Source: Marixanthomonas sp. SCSIO 43207
GTDB taxonomy: Bacteria > Bacteroidota > Bacteroidia > Flavobacteriales > Flavobacteriaceae
DNA: 64,000 nt
Assembly: GCF_019904255.1 (NCBI RefSeq)
Contig: NZ_CP063203.1
Location: forward strand, 1,116,001 to 1,180,000
Direction of reading: 5' to 3'
In this document: piece by piece, positions 42,615 through 51,866 of the stretch
How positions within the stretch are numbered: the stretch's first letter is position 1
How the letters are laid out: the number at the start of each line of letters is the position of its first letter
Program-made: the position numbers and the translations under genes
The notes under the pieces: generated by a model
Told to the model about the DNA's origin: nothing
Database searches by the model: none
What the model saw: only the letters and a program-made list of their open reading frames with translations

Positions 42615-44065
42615 TACATTACATTTTACAAACTATCGCTTTTCAACTATTGTTTTTAATAGTATATGATCTATTTCTGAAAAAGGAAACTTTTTTTAGC
42701 TGGAACAGAATTTACTTATTAATCACTCCTATATTAAGCTTTGTATTACCGTTGTTTAAAATTGAAGCATTTCGTAATGCTGTTCCGGAACAGTATTTAA
42801 TACAACTTCCGGCAGTGATGGTGGGTAAAAATACTCCTCAGGAGGCTATTGCTTTAGATCCGGTTACTATTTCACAAATGGATACTTCAATTTTATCTCT
42901 TTCTACAATACTTCAAACTATATGGATATTTGGGGCTTTTATAGCACTCGTCATTTTTACTGCAAAACTGTATCGTTTTTATACCTTAAAACAAAGCGGA
43001 ACACAAGCAAAACTTGATAATTACCATTTAATTTACCTGCCCAATAGTACAGCTGCTTTTTCATTTTTTAATACCGTTTTTATAGGGAACAACCTTTCAA
43101 AAAGTGAACAAGAAAATATTTTAATACACGAGAAGGTACATGCAACACATAAGCATACTATAGACTTGTTGTTTTTTGAATTCTTACGCATTATCTGCTG
43201 GTTTAACCCGTTGGTATATGTGTTTCAGAAAAAAATAACCGAGTTGCAAGAGTTTATAGCAGATAGAGAAGTTGCAAAACAGCAATCCAACAAGCAATAT
43301 TATCAAAGTTTATTGTCGCAAGTGTTTCAAACCTCGTCAATATCTTTTACAAATACATTTTTCAATCAATCATTAATCAAAAAACGAATCGTTATGTTAC
43401 AAAAATCAAAATCAAAGAAAATATTTCAACTAAAGTATTTATTACTTATCCCCGTCGTTTGTGGAATGCTGTTTTACACCTCGTGTACAAATGATGCAGA
43501 TACTGTTAAGGATGAAGCCAATCTTGTTTCTAGTACAGATGAGAGCGAGGTGATGACAAAAATAAATGAGCTTTCTGAAGCTATTATGAAAAAAGGTAAT
43601 TTAACTCCTGAAGAAGAGAAAGCACTTCAATTTTTAGCTACAAAAGCAAATCCGGGAGATAGGGTTTATACCTCTGTCGAAGAATATCTAGATGAAAGTA
43701 AAGATATAATGGACGTTCCATTTGGAACCATTGACAAAGTACCCACCTATCCAGGTTGTGAAGGTTTGAGCAATGAAGAAGCCAAAAAATGTATGTCTAA
43801 TAAAATTATAAAACTGGCGCAGGAAAACTTCAATACTAAAGTAGCTAAGAATGCCGGATTGACTGGAAAACAACGCATCTTTGTCCAGTTTAAAATAGAC
43901 AAACAAGGAAACGTGACAGATGTGCGAGCTCGTGCACCACATCCTAATTTAGAAGCTGAAGCGCTTCGCGTAGTGAATAAAATCCCGCAGATGCAACCTG
44001 GCGAAGAGAATGGGAAAAAAGTAAATGTACTGTATTCCCTTCCAATATTATTTATAGTTGAATAG
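42611..44065 (+). CDS. BlaR1/MecR1-like M56 sensor peptidase with TonB-like C-terminus
   Basis: A 484-residue membrane protein. Four hydrophobic segments in the first half surround the M56 zinc site HEKVH (His173, Glu174, His177), expected to cleave the BlaI-like repressor in the cytosol. A late helix near residue 280 precedes a periplasmic tail whose last 75 residues form a TonB C-terminal domain (IFVQFKIDKQGNVTDV, ending in VLYSLPILFIV) instead of the penicillin-binding sensor. Such M56-TonB fusions are frequent in Bacteroidota. Ends with a terminator. Confidence 0.9.
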   Translation: MIHYILQTIAFQLLFLIVYDLFLKKETFFSWNRIYLLITPILSFVLPLFKIEAFRNAVPEQYLIQLPAVMVGKNTPQEAIALDPVTISQMDTSILSLSTILQTIWIFGAFIALVIFTAKLYRFYTLKQSGTQAKLDNYHLIYLPNSTAAFSFFNTVFIGNNLSKSEQENILIHEKVHATHKHTIDLLFFEFLRIICWFNPLVYVFQKKITELQEFIADREVAKQQSNKQYYQSLLSQVFQTSSISFTNTFFNQSLIKKRIVMLQKSKSKKIFQLKYLLLIPVVCGMLFYTSCTNDADTVKDEANLVSSTDESEVMTKINELSEAIMKKGNLTPEEEKALQFLATKANPGDRVYTSVEEYLDESKDIMDVPFGTIDKVPTYPGCEGLSNEEAKKCMSNKIIKLAQENFNTKVAKNAGLTGKQRIFVQFKIDKQGNVTDVRARAPHPNLEAEALRVVNKIPQMQPGEENGKKVNVLYSLPILFIVE

Positions 44066-44089
44066 TAAAAAAGATAGTCTATCCTTTAT

Positions 44090-44121
44090 AAAACCCGAAG
44101 CTATTTAGTTTTGGGTTTTTT
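44090..44121 (+). terminator. Terminator of the blaI-blaR pair
   Basis: AAACCCGAA and TTTTGGGTTT pair around GCTATTTAG, followed by a T tract. Confidence 0.75.
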
Positions 44122-44159
44122 TATTAAAGAACTTCATTTTTCAACGAATTAAGTTTCAG

Positions 44160-44167
44160 TAAATTTG
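44160..44167 (+). promoter_or_regulatory. -7 promoter box for the TonB-like lipoprotein gene
   Basis: TAAATTTG 27 bases upstream of the chosen ATG at 44195; its presence supports that start over an in-frame ATG at 44165. Confidence 0.5.
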
Positions 44168-44194
44168 TACTTTTCAAGTTGGATTAATTCTGAA

Positions 44195-44680
44195 ATGAAA
44201 TACGTTTTACTTTTAACAATTTTCATACTGGCAACTTCTTGTCAGTTTTTTGAAACCGAAAAGATTTCTTCGGAAACCTTCTATGATGAGGAGATTAAAA
44301 CAATTGATTGGAAAGAAGTAGATCAATATCCTGTTTTTAAAGCATGTGAATCTTTATCAGAAAAGAAAGAACAGAAAATGTGTTTTGAGAAAACGTTATC
44401 TATGTTTTTATTTGAAGCCGTTAGTAATAATAAAGATGTTTCTATTCATTCTTTGCACGATACCATCCATATACAATTTTCAATTTCAGAAGAAGGAAAA
44501 CTTACTGTGAAGAATATAGCTATGGATAGCTTGACCAAAGCAGAATTGCCTAGGCTAGAAGAACGGTTAATAAACAAAATAGATTCTATTTCTCTTACGG
44601 CACCGGCTTATAAGCGTGGTATTCCTGTAAAGACCAAGTTTACGCTTCCTATTGTTTTACAAACCGATGATCCTTTATAA
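44195..44680 (+). CDS. Lipoprotein related to the TonB-like tail of the neighbouring sensor
   Basis: A 161-residue lipoprotein with signal ending at Cys16 (LATSCQFF). The mature part follows the same order as the C-terminal region of the BlaR-like protein upstream: a VxxYPVFKACESLSEKKEQKMC block matching VPTYPGCEGLSNEEAKKC, then IQFSISEEGKLTVKNI and a VKTKFTLPIVLQ end. It looks like a detached paralogue of that domain. Separate promoter. The last six bases overlap the convergent barrel gene. Confidence 0.72.
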   Translation: MKYVLLLTIFILATSCQFFETEKISSETFYDEEIKTIDWKEVDQYPVFKACESLSEKKEQKMCFEKTLSMFLFEAVSNNKDVSIHSLHDTIHIQFSISEEGKLTVKNIAMDSLTKAELPRLEERLINKIDSISLTAPAYKRGIPVKTKFTLPIVLQTDDPL

Positions 44681-45544
44681 GTTAAATTTGTACCCCAGCG
44701 TAAAATCTACCGGAAACTCATCACTACTTTCAAGACCTATTGCGACAATATCATTATAAGAAAAAGTAAGGTAGCCGTTGCCAAGAGCAAAATCTGCCCC
44801 CAAGCCAAATGCTCCCGGAGCTTGTAAATCACCTCCAGAACCGGTAATGCGTTCTTCATTCCCACTTGAGTTAATAAAGGTTACATCTCTAGATGCATAG
44901 GAGTATGCAGCAACTTTTGCGTTTACAAACACATCAATTTTAGTTGATTTTATAAACTTAAAACGATAGTTCAATGAAAATTCTGAATATGAGAAATCAT
45001 AGTCATCACTTTCTAGCAATTGCTTAAAGCGAACAACTAAAGCGTGACGTTTTAGTTTTACATCATCAATAATTTCAAATTCAACACCTAAAGCCGGTAA
45101 TATTGTATTGTCTGGATTGGTATAATACACATTGTTTGATACTCCGGCAAAGGCTCCAAGCCTTGTTTTAAGTTGTATTGTTTCGCTGCTAGATGTGTAA
45201 GTAGGATCAACCTGTTTGTTATAGTTTATGACGTATTTGCTAAGACTTGGTAAGGTTAACTTTACTTTGTCTATAGGTAGTGTAGCCTCCGGTGCTTGGG
45301 CTTTTAAAGTAGTTTTATATTCTTCTTGATAAACCCCGTTTTTCTTAGTGTTTTTAAGCTCTGTAATTGATGCTCCTTTTTTGATAAAATACCTATATTC
45401 ATTATCAATGCTGTTCCATAAGAGGTTTATAGGGCCTTTTACTTCGGTTTTTAGAATGTAAGTTTGACCGTCAATAGTATATTCTTGTTGCGAATACGAG
45501 ATTAGAGTTGTAATAAAGCAAAATAGAAAAAGTATACGTTTCAT
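44675..45544 (-). CDS. Predicted outer-membrane beta-barrel protein
   Basis: A 289-residue secreted protein. A Sec signal ends at about residue 20 (LISYSQQ). The first 110 residues form a soluble part; from about residue 125 there are amphipathic strands with aromatic ends and alternating hydrophobic residues, ending in FTLGYKFNL, a C-terminal pattern of outer membrane barrels. No family name recognised. An upstream ATG at 45586 is disfavoured because the signal starts at 45544. Confidence 0.6.
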   Translation of the reverse strand: MKRILFLFCFITTLISYSQQEYTIDGQTYILKTEVKGPINLLWNSIDNEYRYFIKKGASITELKNTKKNGVYQEEYKTTLKAQAPEATLPIDKVKLTLPSLSKYVINYNKQVDPTYTSSSETIQLKTRLGAFAGVSNNVYYTNPDNTILPALGVEFEIIDDVKLKRHALVVRFKQLLESDDYDFSYSEFSLNYRFKFIKSTKIDVFVNAKVAAYSYASRDVTFINSSGNEERITGSGGDLQAPGAFGLGADFALGNGYLTFSYNDIVAIGLESSDEFPVDFTLGYKFNL

Positions 45545-45593
45545 AGCGATAGGATTAATACTTTTAAGTTTACTAAAGGTAATCAATTTTTGG

Positions 45594-46730
45594 CTATGTC
45601 TTAAAACTCCTGCCTTTCCATTGGTAAGTGCCTAAAAGACTAAGTATGCAAACAACAACCGTGCTTATGGGATATAAAAAACTACTTATTAAAAACTGAA
45701 ATAATGATGAACTTGACACTGTTTTTTTACTAAAAAAAGTACCTACTGAAAAAATTAAAAAGCCATCTACCAAAATTTTAATTAAAAAAACAAACAGGTA
45801 AAAAGTAAGAAATTTTAAATCGGTAAAAACATATATCCAGCCCAATGCCATATACAAATTCATAGCAAAAACTAACAGTCCAATAGCTTTAGGTATCCAA
45901 TTTTGCTGTTTTGTAGTTTTAGAAGCCCAACGTACGCGTTGATTGATTATTTGGTTGAAAGTATGTTCTGGTTGTGTAGTTACCAAAGCGTGTTTAGTGT
46001 TTAAAAAACCAACCGAATTTGGTATATGAAGTTTAAATTTTTCTAATAAAAATATATCATCACCACTAGCAATGTGATTGTTACCGTTATAGCCGTTAAC
46101 TTGATTAAAAGTTTCTTTTTTAAAAGCAATATTAGCTCCATTGCATAATATTTCATGCTTATGTCCAAATCCGCCTATTGTTACAGCTTGTAAACTCAAT
46201 CCATCAAATTGTTGAAAATTTTGTAAAAAACTTCCATTACTTGAGTAAAAAACCGGGCCACAAACCATGTGCAAATTTGTTTTGTGAATATATGCATCAA
46301 AACAATGCAACCAGTTTTTTGGAACTATACAGTCGGCATCTGTAGTGAGTATCCACTGGTTTTTTGCTTTAGCTACTGCGAGGGTAATGGCATCTTTTTT
46401 GGGAGAAGCCGAAACCCGTTTATTTCTAATTATTTTAAAAGGAAAAACACAATTTTTTAATGCATTTGAAAGCTCAAAAACCGAATCATCTTCAGATGCA
46501 TCATCAACAAATAAAACCTCAAAGAGCTCGTGAGGATAATTGAGCTGCTTTAATGAGTGAACTAGTTGCGGAAGGTGTTCAGCTTCATTTCGAAACGGAA
46601 TAACAATAGAAAATGCATTTTTTGGATTCTTTTTTTCTAAAACAAATGGTTTTAATTTCACCACACCTATCCATACATACAGTAATAAAAAAAGATATAG
46701 GCTAAGTAAAATAAATCCCAAATACATCAT
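45594..46730 (-). CDS. Membrane GT2 glycosyltransferase
   Basis: A 378-residue inner-membrane glycosyltransferase. One N-terminal helix, then the GT2 domain (FSIVIPFRNEAEHLPQLV, VDDASEDDS, TTDADCIVP and the QRVRWASK motif, equivalent to QxxRW) and three C-terminal helices. The QxxRW form suggests a processive or lipid-linked sugar transferase. It overlaps by four bases the flippase-like gene downstream of which it is translated. Confidence 0.87.
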   Translation of the reverse strand: MMYLGFILLSLYLFLLLYVWIGVVKLKPFVLEKKNPKNAFSIVIPFRNEAEHLPQLVHSLKQLNYPHELFEVLFVDDASEDDSVFELSNALKNCVFPFKIIRNKRVSASPKKDAITLAVAKAKNQWILTTDADCIVPKNWLHCFDAYIHKTNLHMVCGPVFYSSNGSFLQNFQQFDGLSLQAVTIGGFGHKHEILCNGANIAFKKETFNQVNGYNGNNHIASGDDIFLLEKFKLHIPNSVGFLNTKHALVTTQPEHTFNQIINQRVRWASKTTKQQNWIPKAIGLLVFAMNLYMALGWIYVFTDLKFLTFYLFVFLIKILVDGFLIFSVGTFFSKKTVSSSSLFQFLISSFLYPISTVVVCILSLLGTYQWKGRSFKT

Positions 46731-47674
46731 AAAAGATTACGCTTATAAGTGATTACAAAATAACTTCCCAATAACGCAGGAATGATAAAATTTAAAATCC
46801 ACATTGAAAATACTGCCGAAAGTATTTTTAATTCAGCAACGCCAATAAGTGAAAAAAGCCATACAGCAACCCCGCCTCGTATTACAACATCAAAAAGCAA
46901 AAATGAGGGTACTATAGAGACTAAAAAATACATTACAAAAATGTAAGGCAGCGCTTCAATAAAACTCACATTAGCTCCAAAAAAAACTAAAAGTTGGTAA
47001 AATAAAAATCCAAAAATCACATACCTAAAAACCGAAAATAGAAGCACTTTTGTTTTGATACTTGAAGGTAGCCTTTTTACATAATTAAACATTCTTAAAA
47101 CAGATAACCCTTTAATTATCAGCTGCTTTCTTCTAAAAAAATAACCCAAAAAACAAATCAACAGAAGGAAAACACAAAGTAAAATTACATTTGTACTTGA
47201 AGCAGGTAATGAATGATTTTGTAAAAAGTAATACAATCCCACAATGCCAAAAAAGCAAGTGACAAACATTTGAAAAGTATTGCCTACAAAGTTTAAAAAA
47301 ATAACTTCTTTTCTTTTTTCTGAAGCATAAAAAAATGCTTTTGCGCCATATTCTCCAATTCGGTTAGGTGTAGGTAATGAGACTGTTAGTGAACTTAAAG
47401 TTTGTTTTATAGCTTCGGTAAATGAAATGTTTTTAATCTTTGAAGCTAGTGTTTTCCATTTCAATATTTCAAAGGTCCAATTGATAAGAGCCAATGTTAT
47501 AAAGAGTATTATAAACCCAATTTGGTTACCTTTAATTTCAGAAACAAAAGCGCTCCATGGTATTTTTTCTTGTGAAGAAATTTTATGAAAGATATACGCA
47601 AAAGTACATGCAAGCACCAAAACTTTTAGGGCAACCAGCCAATATTGTTTAGATTTGTGCAATACCATTCGCAT
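46727..47674 (-). CDS. LPG-synthase-TM/UPF0104-type membrane protein
   Basis: A 315-residue protein with about eight helices, belonging to the lysylphosphatidylglycerol synthase transmembrane (UPF0104) family. SLPTPNRIGEYGAKAFFY is the conserved motif of this family. In other systems such proteins flip or pass lipids; it lacks the aminoacyl-transfer domain of MprF. Coupled to the GT2 gene by a 4-base overlap, so both may act on one glycolipid. Start taken at 47674; the frame opens further upstream into ruvC. Confidence 0.83.
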   Translation of the reverse strand: MRMVLHKSKQYWLVALKVLVLACTFAYIFHKISSQEKIPWSAFVSEIKGNQIGFIILFITLALINWTFEILKWKTLASKIKNISFTEAIKQTLSSLTVSLPTPNRIGEYGAKAFFYASEKRKEVIFLNFVGNTFQMFVTCFFGIVGLYYFLQNHSLPASSTNVILLCVFLLLICFLGYFFRRKQLIIKGLSVLRMFNYVKRLPSSIKTKVLLFSVFRYVIFGFLFYQLLVFFGANVSFIEALPYIFVMYFLVSIVPSFLLFDVVIRGGVAVWLFSLIGVAELKILSAVFSMWILNFIIPALLGSYFVITYKRNLL

Positions 47675-47703
47675 AAAAACGAAGTTACAGAAAGTTTTCA
47701 AAT

Positions 47704-48261
47704 ATGAGTTCAGAAAAAATAATCTTAGGGATTGATCCCGGTACAACTATTATGGGTTTTGGACTTATAAAAGTAGTTGGAAAAAAGATGCAGTTTATGC
47801 AATTGAATGAACTTCAGCTTAAAAAACACAGTGATCATTACGTAAAACTTAAACTTATTTTTGAACGTACCATTGAGCTTATTGACACGTATCATCCAGA
47901 TGAGATTGCTATTGAAGCACCTTTCTTTGGAAAAAATGTACAATCTATGCTTAAACTGGGAAGGGCTCAAGGCGTTGCGATGGCTGCCGGATTATCACGA
48001 CAAGTGCCTATTACAGAATATTCTCCAAAAAAAATAAAAATGGCAATTACCGGTAATGGAAATGCCAGCAAAGAACAAGTTGCAAAAATGTTACAAAGCA
48101 CGCTAGACTTAAAAACACTACCAAAAAACCTCGATAGTACAGATGGTCTTGCAGCAGCAGTTTGTCATTTTTATAATGAAGGCCGTATTGAAACAGGAAA
48201 AAGTTATAGCGGTTGGGCAGCTTTTGTAAAGCAGAATGAAGATAGAGTGGGCGACAAATAG
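47704..48261 (+). CDS. ruvC: Holliday-junction resolvase RuvC
   Basis: A 185-residue endonuclease that cuts Holliday junctions with RuvAB. Catalytic acids are in ILGIDPGTT, AIEAPFFGKN and the C-terminal LDSTDGLAAAVCH. Length is typical. Divergent from the LPG-type gene. The final codons form one arm of a strong hairpin. Confidence 0.95.
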   Translation: MSSEKIILGIDPGTTIMGFGLIKVVGKKMQFMQLNELQLKKHSDHYVKLKLIFERTIELIDTYHPDEIAIEAPFFGKNVQSMLKLGRAQGVAMAAGLSRQVPITEYSPKKIKMAITGNGNASKEQVAKMLQSTLDLKTLPKNLDSTDGLAAAVCHFYNEGRIETGKSYSGWAAFVKQNEDRVGDK

Positions 48262-48274
48262 CCGCCCACATTTT
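48247..48274. terminator. Terminator overlapping the 3' end of ruvC
   Basis: GTGGGCG (last ruvC codons) pairs with CGCCCAC, the stop codon lying in the nine-base loop, and ATTTTTATT follows. It can serve ruvC and, less well, convergent serS. Confidence 0.7.
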
Positions 48275-48276
48275 TA

Positions 48277-49548
48277 TTAGTTTATTATGTCAAAACCGCA
48301 ATATGGTACCAAAACTTCTGGTACTTTGATTCCGTCTGGGGTTTGATAATTTTCTAGAATTCCTGCCATTACTCGCGGCAATGCTAATGAACTTCCGTTT
48401 AAGGTGTGAGCTAGTTTATTGGTTCCGTCTTTGTCCTTAAAACGAAGTTTTAGTCTATTGGCTTGAAATGTTTCAAAATTTGATACAGAAGAAATTTCTA
48501 GCCACCGGTCTTGTGCAGTAGAAAATACTTCAAAGTCATAGGTTAGTGCTGCTGTAAAACCTAAATCACCGCCGCAAAGTCGTAAAATACGATACGGTAA
48601 TTTTAATTCACGCAATATAGTTTGTATGTGTTCAACCATCCCTTCAAGTGCTTTATAACTCGTTTCGGGATGTTCAACACGTACAATTTCAACTTTATCA
48701 AATTGATGCAACCTGTTTAAACCACGTACGTGAGCGCCATAACTTCCTGCTTCTCTTCTGAAACAAGGCGTATAACCGGTACAGGTTATAGGCAAATCAT
48801 TATGCATCAACAAATCATTGCGAAACATATTTGTTATAGGAACTTCAGAAGTAGGTATCATATACAAATCATCGTTTGTAACATGGTACATTTGTCCTTC
48901 TTTATCGGGTAATTGTCCGGTTCCGTAGCCTGACGCTTCATTTACCATTAATGGAACTTGATATTCGGTATATCCAGCATTTGTATTTTTATCTAAAAAA
49001 TATGTGATTAATGCACGTTGTAACCTTGCGCCTTTTCCTTTATAAATAGGAAAGCCGGCTCCAGTGACTTTTACACCCAATTCAAAATCAATTAAATCGT
49101 ATTTTTTTGCCAATTCCCAATGTGGCAATGAACCCTCATCAAGTGTTGGGATGTCACCTTCTTTAAACACTTCTTCGTTATCATCTTCATTATTTCCTGC
49201 CGGTACTCTTTCGTGTGGCACATTTGGTAAGCTGTATAACAGTTGTTGTAGCTTATCTTCGGCAGTGTTTAACTCTTCTTGAAGTGTTTTTGAGTCTTGT
49301 TTAAGCTGGGTAGTCTGTTCTTTTAAAGCATTTGCTTTTTCAGTTTCACCGTTTTTGAAAAGCATCCCAATTTCTTTGGAAAATTTATTGGACTGTGCTA
49401 ATGTTTCATCTAGTTTGGTTTGTGTGTTTCTGCGGTGTTCATCTGCATTGATCACAGCTTCTAGATCATCTTTTGCGTCAAGGCCTCTTTTGGCAAGCGC
49501 TTGGATAAATTCATCCTTTTTTTCGCGGATTTCGTGTACTTGTAACAT
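48277..49548 (-). CDS. serS: Seryl-tRNA synthetase
   Basis: A 423-residue class II synthetase. Residues 1-105 form the long antiparallel coiled coil that contacts the tRNA-Ser variable arm. The catalytic domain has motif 2 (CFRREAGSYGAHVRGLNRLHQF) split as FRREAGSYG and RGLNRLHQF, and motif 3 LNGSSLALPRVMAGILEN is compressed here as LALPRVMAGI. Standard length. Confidence 0.96.
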   Translation of the reverse strand: MLQVHEIREKKDEFIQALAKRGLDAKDDLEAVINADEHRRNTQTKLDETLAQSNKFSKEIGMLFKNGETEKANALKEQTTQLKQDSKTLQEELNTAEDKLQQLLYSLPNVPHERVPAGNNEDDNEEVFKEGDIPTLDEGSLPHWELAKKYDLIDFELGVKVTGAGFPIYKGKGARLQRALITYFLDKNTNAGYTEYQVPLMVNEASGYGTGQLPDKEGQMYHVTNDDLYMIPTSEVPITNMFRNDLLMHNDLPITCTGYTPCFRREAGSYGAHVRGLNRLHQFDKVEIVRVEHPETSYKALEGMVEHIQTILRELKLPYRILRLCGGDLGFTAALTYDFEVFSTAQDRWLEISSVSNFETFQANRLKLRFKDKDGTNKLAHTLNGSSLALPRVMAGILENYQTPDGIKVPEVLVPYCGFDIIN

Positions 49549-49569
49549 AGTCCTAAAATTTTAAAACCG

Positions 49570-49577
49570 CAAAGTTA
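49570..49577 (-). promoter_or_regulatory. -7 promoter box for serS
   Basis: TAACTTTG on the minus strand about 21 bases before the start; exact TAnnTTTG match. Confidence 0.5.
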
Positions 49578-49596
49578 GGTAATTGGTTGTTTTATT

Positions 49597-50940
49597 TTAA
49601 GGTTTTTTGTTGGTTTTCTTTTGAGCAAAACCTTCAGTAGAAGGTAAAATCCAATCGTGATGTTTAAAGTGATGCCAGTTTTCTGCAGCAAGATCTACAG
49701 TATTGTCAATAAGTTGGTAATAACTACCATTGTTTACTCTTATTTTTACATCCATGTAAACTTCTACATCTCTACCTTCTTCTTTTTCAGCAGCCTTAAT
49801 ACGCTGTGCTAATTGCCATAGCATATCTGGTTTTGTTTTTACAGAACGTTGTTGTTTTTTGGAAAGTAATTTATTATAAAAATATCGTTTCCTTTCATTT
49901 GAGTTTTTTTCTTTTGTCCACACAGTTAAGCTTCCGCCTTTACTACGTAGCATCATACGCCAACTTAATCTGTGACCTTCTTCGGTCCAGAGAACGTCGT
50001 CTTTAAAAAACCAGTGACGCAACGGTAATGCTATTTGAATAATAAAATAAACTGAAAATAATGAAACTAACACAGGTTTGTAGCTGGGTACAATTACTTC
50101 ACCTTTGGTGTATAATGTTTTCTTAGGAAGAAAGCGTTTTTGTAAGGTTTCTGCAGAAAAGAAAAAGAATGCAAAAGCCATTGACATATACGGGAAAATA
50201 CCAATTTGAAACACAAATGAGTTGAATAAATGAAAAAAGATTGAAGCAATAAAAGCTGCAAGCCTAGTTCGTTTCCAGAGTAGTAAAGGGACTATAAGCA
50301 AATCAAATAAAACACCTACATAAGCTATACACCAGTGTACCCACTTTAACTGTAAAAAATCACCTATTAACCAATAGTCACGTTTACCCCGCATAAATAA
50401 TTCGGCAACGCTGGCATCTAACCAGCCGGGATACCATTTTGCTATAGAGCCGTATGTATATACAATCCATACCTGTAATACAAAAACAAGTAAAACCCAT
50501 CGCGGCATTGATGGCGATTTTAAGTTTTGGTTTTGTTGTGCGTCTATAGAAAACCATCTGTTTGCAGGTAGAAAAACCATAAGCCAACATAGTAACATCA
50601 TTAAATAATAATGATTGTTGTATGATGATTTTTGCATTAAATAAACACAGGTCCACATAAGAGCATAACAAAACATGCTAAATCGATACTTATAGCCAAG
50701 CATGACTAAAATGCCAAAAGTACCCATCAATGCAAAATACCAATACATTAAATCACCTGGAAGAGGTTGTAAAAACTCAAAACCTATAAAGTTGAAAGTG
50801 AAATCTGGTTCAACCAAAGTACGTTTTACCCAACCGGTAGCAATAGCTCCAAATCCTTCAATAGCTATTAATGCGCCAAAAACTACTCGCCATAATACCA
50901 AGCCGGTATTATCAATATGTTTAAACAGAAATTTATTCAC
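49597..50940 (-). CDS. Vitamin-K-dependent gamma-carboxylase-like (HTTM) membrane protein
   Basis: A 447-residue protein with eight or so membrane helices and the HTTM fold. SSYNNHYYLMML contains His110, matching the NNH-x-YL motif of human gamma-glutamyl carboxylase (His160), and YGSIAKWYPGWL contains Lys168, matching its catalytic base Lys218; the spacing of 58 residues is the same. EGHRLSWRMMLRSK resembles the next conserved block, and a soluble C-terminal part follows. It may carboxylate Glu residues using reduced menaquinone. The start overlaps the end of ribF by eight bases. Confidence 0.8.
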   Translation of the reverse strand: MNKFLFKHIDNTGLVLWRVVFGALIAIEGFGAIATGWVKRTLVEPDFTFNFIGFEFLQPLPGDLMYWYFALMGTFGILVMLGYKYRFSMFCYALMWTCVYLMQKSSYNNHYYLMMLLCWLMVFLPANRWFSIDAQQNQNLKSPSMPRWVLLVFVLQVWIVYTYGSIAKWYPGWLDASVAELFMRGKRDYWLIGDFLQLKWVHWCIAYVGVLFDLLIVPLLLWKRTRLAAFIASIFFHLFNSFVFQIGIFPYMSMAFAFFFFSAETLQKRFLPKKTLYTKGEVIVPSYKPVLVSLFSVYFIIQIALPLRHWFFKDDVLWTEEGHRLSWRMMLRSKGGSLTVWTKEKNSNERKRYFYNKLLSKKQQRSVKTKPDMLWQLAQRIKAAEKEEGRDVEVYMDVKIRVNNGSYYQLIDNTVDLAAENWHHFKHHDWILPSTEGFAQKKTNKKP

Positions 50941-51865
50941 CGTTTTTTATAAAATTTCTAGCAAATGCCTCATCCTGTTGTATTGCTTTTTTTAAGGCTG
51001 CCATTCCTTCAAATGTTTCTTCATCACGAATGTGTGTGATAAATTCAATTTGAAGAGATTTGTTGTATAAGTTTTCGTTAAAATCTAAAAAATACGTCTC
51101 TATAGTTTTCTGTTTTCCTCCCACCGTTGGGTTTGTGCCAATACTTGTGATACCAAAAACCTCTTTTTGGTTTATAATGGCTTTCACTATATAAACGCCA
51201 TTTTTAGGTATTAACTTGTAAGACTCAAAGGGTTTTAAGTTTGCTGTAGGATACTCCAGTGTTCTTCCTATAGCCTTTCCTTCTACCACTGTTCCAGAAA
51301 TCATGAAAGGGTATCCTAAGTATTGATTGGCTGTTGTAATATCACCAACTTCTAGAGCCTTTCTTATTTTTGTAGAACTTACAGTGACTTCATCCAATTC
51401 TTGAGCTGTAATTTCCTCAACTTCAAAATCATACGTTTTGCCAAATTCTTTTAAATCAGATATATCTGCTGTGCGATTTCTGCCAAAACGATGATCATAA
51501 CCTATAATAACTTTTTTGGCTTTTAAGTTATTTACTAAAATATCACGCACATATTCAACAGCAGTTAAACGAGAAAATTCTTTAGTGAATGGATGAATAA
51601 TCAAATGATCCAGTCCGGTTTTTTCTAGAAGTTCCTTTTTTTCTGAAAGTGTATTAATTAATTGAATGTTTGAATCTTTCTGCAAAACCATTCTAGGATG
51701 CGGAAAAAAAGTAAGTAAAACAGCGTCTAGATTATCTTTTTTAGCTGTTTGAATTAAGCGATTCAAAATTGCTTTATGCCCTATGTGAACACCATCAAAA
51801 GTACCAATGGTTACCACACAAGCTTTGTTATTATCATATGTTGAAGCTGAAGTATATTCTTGCAC
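50933..51865 (-). CDS. ribF: Bifunctional riboflavin kinase/FAD synthetase
   Basis: A 310-residue enzyme making FMN and FAD from riboflavin. The FAD-synthetase half has GTFDGVHIGH at residues 21-30 and VIIGYDHRFGRNR; the kinase half starts around residue 180 with GKAIGRTLEYPTANL. Standard length. It is one base downstream of pth and overlaps the gamma-carboxylase-like gene, so the three form one unit. Confidence 0.95.
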   Translation of the reverse strand: MQEYTSASTYDNNKACVVTIGTFDGVHIGHKAILNRLIQTAKKDNLDAVLLTFFPHPRMVLQKDSNIQLINTLSEKKELLEKTGLDHLIIHPFTKEFSRLTAVEYVRDILVNNLKAKKVIIGYDHRFGRNRTADISDLKEFGKTYDFEVEEITAQELDEVTVSSTKIRKALEVGDITTANQYLGYPFMISGTVVEGKAIGRTLEYPTANLKPFESYKLIPKNGVYIVKAIINQKEVFGITSIGTNPTVGGKQKTIETYFLDFNENLYNKSLQIEFITHIRDEETFEGMAALKKAIQQDEAFARNFIKNGE

Positions 51866-51866
51866 G

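Noticed and set aside
42249-44065. BlaI/BlaR pair as a beta-lactam resistance locus
   Set aside because: No beta-lactamase or PBP2a gene is nearby and the sensor tail is TonB-like, not penicillin-binding.
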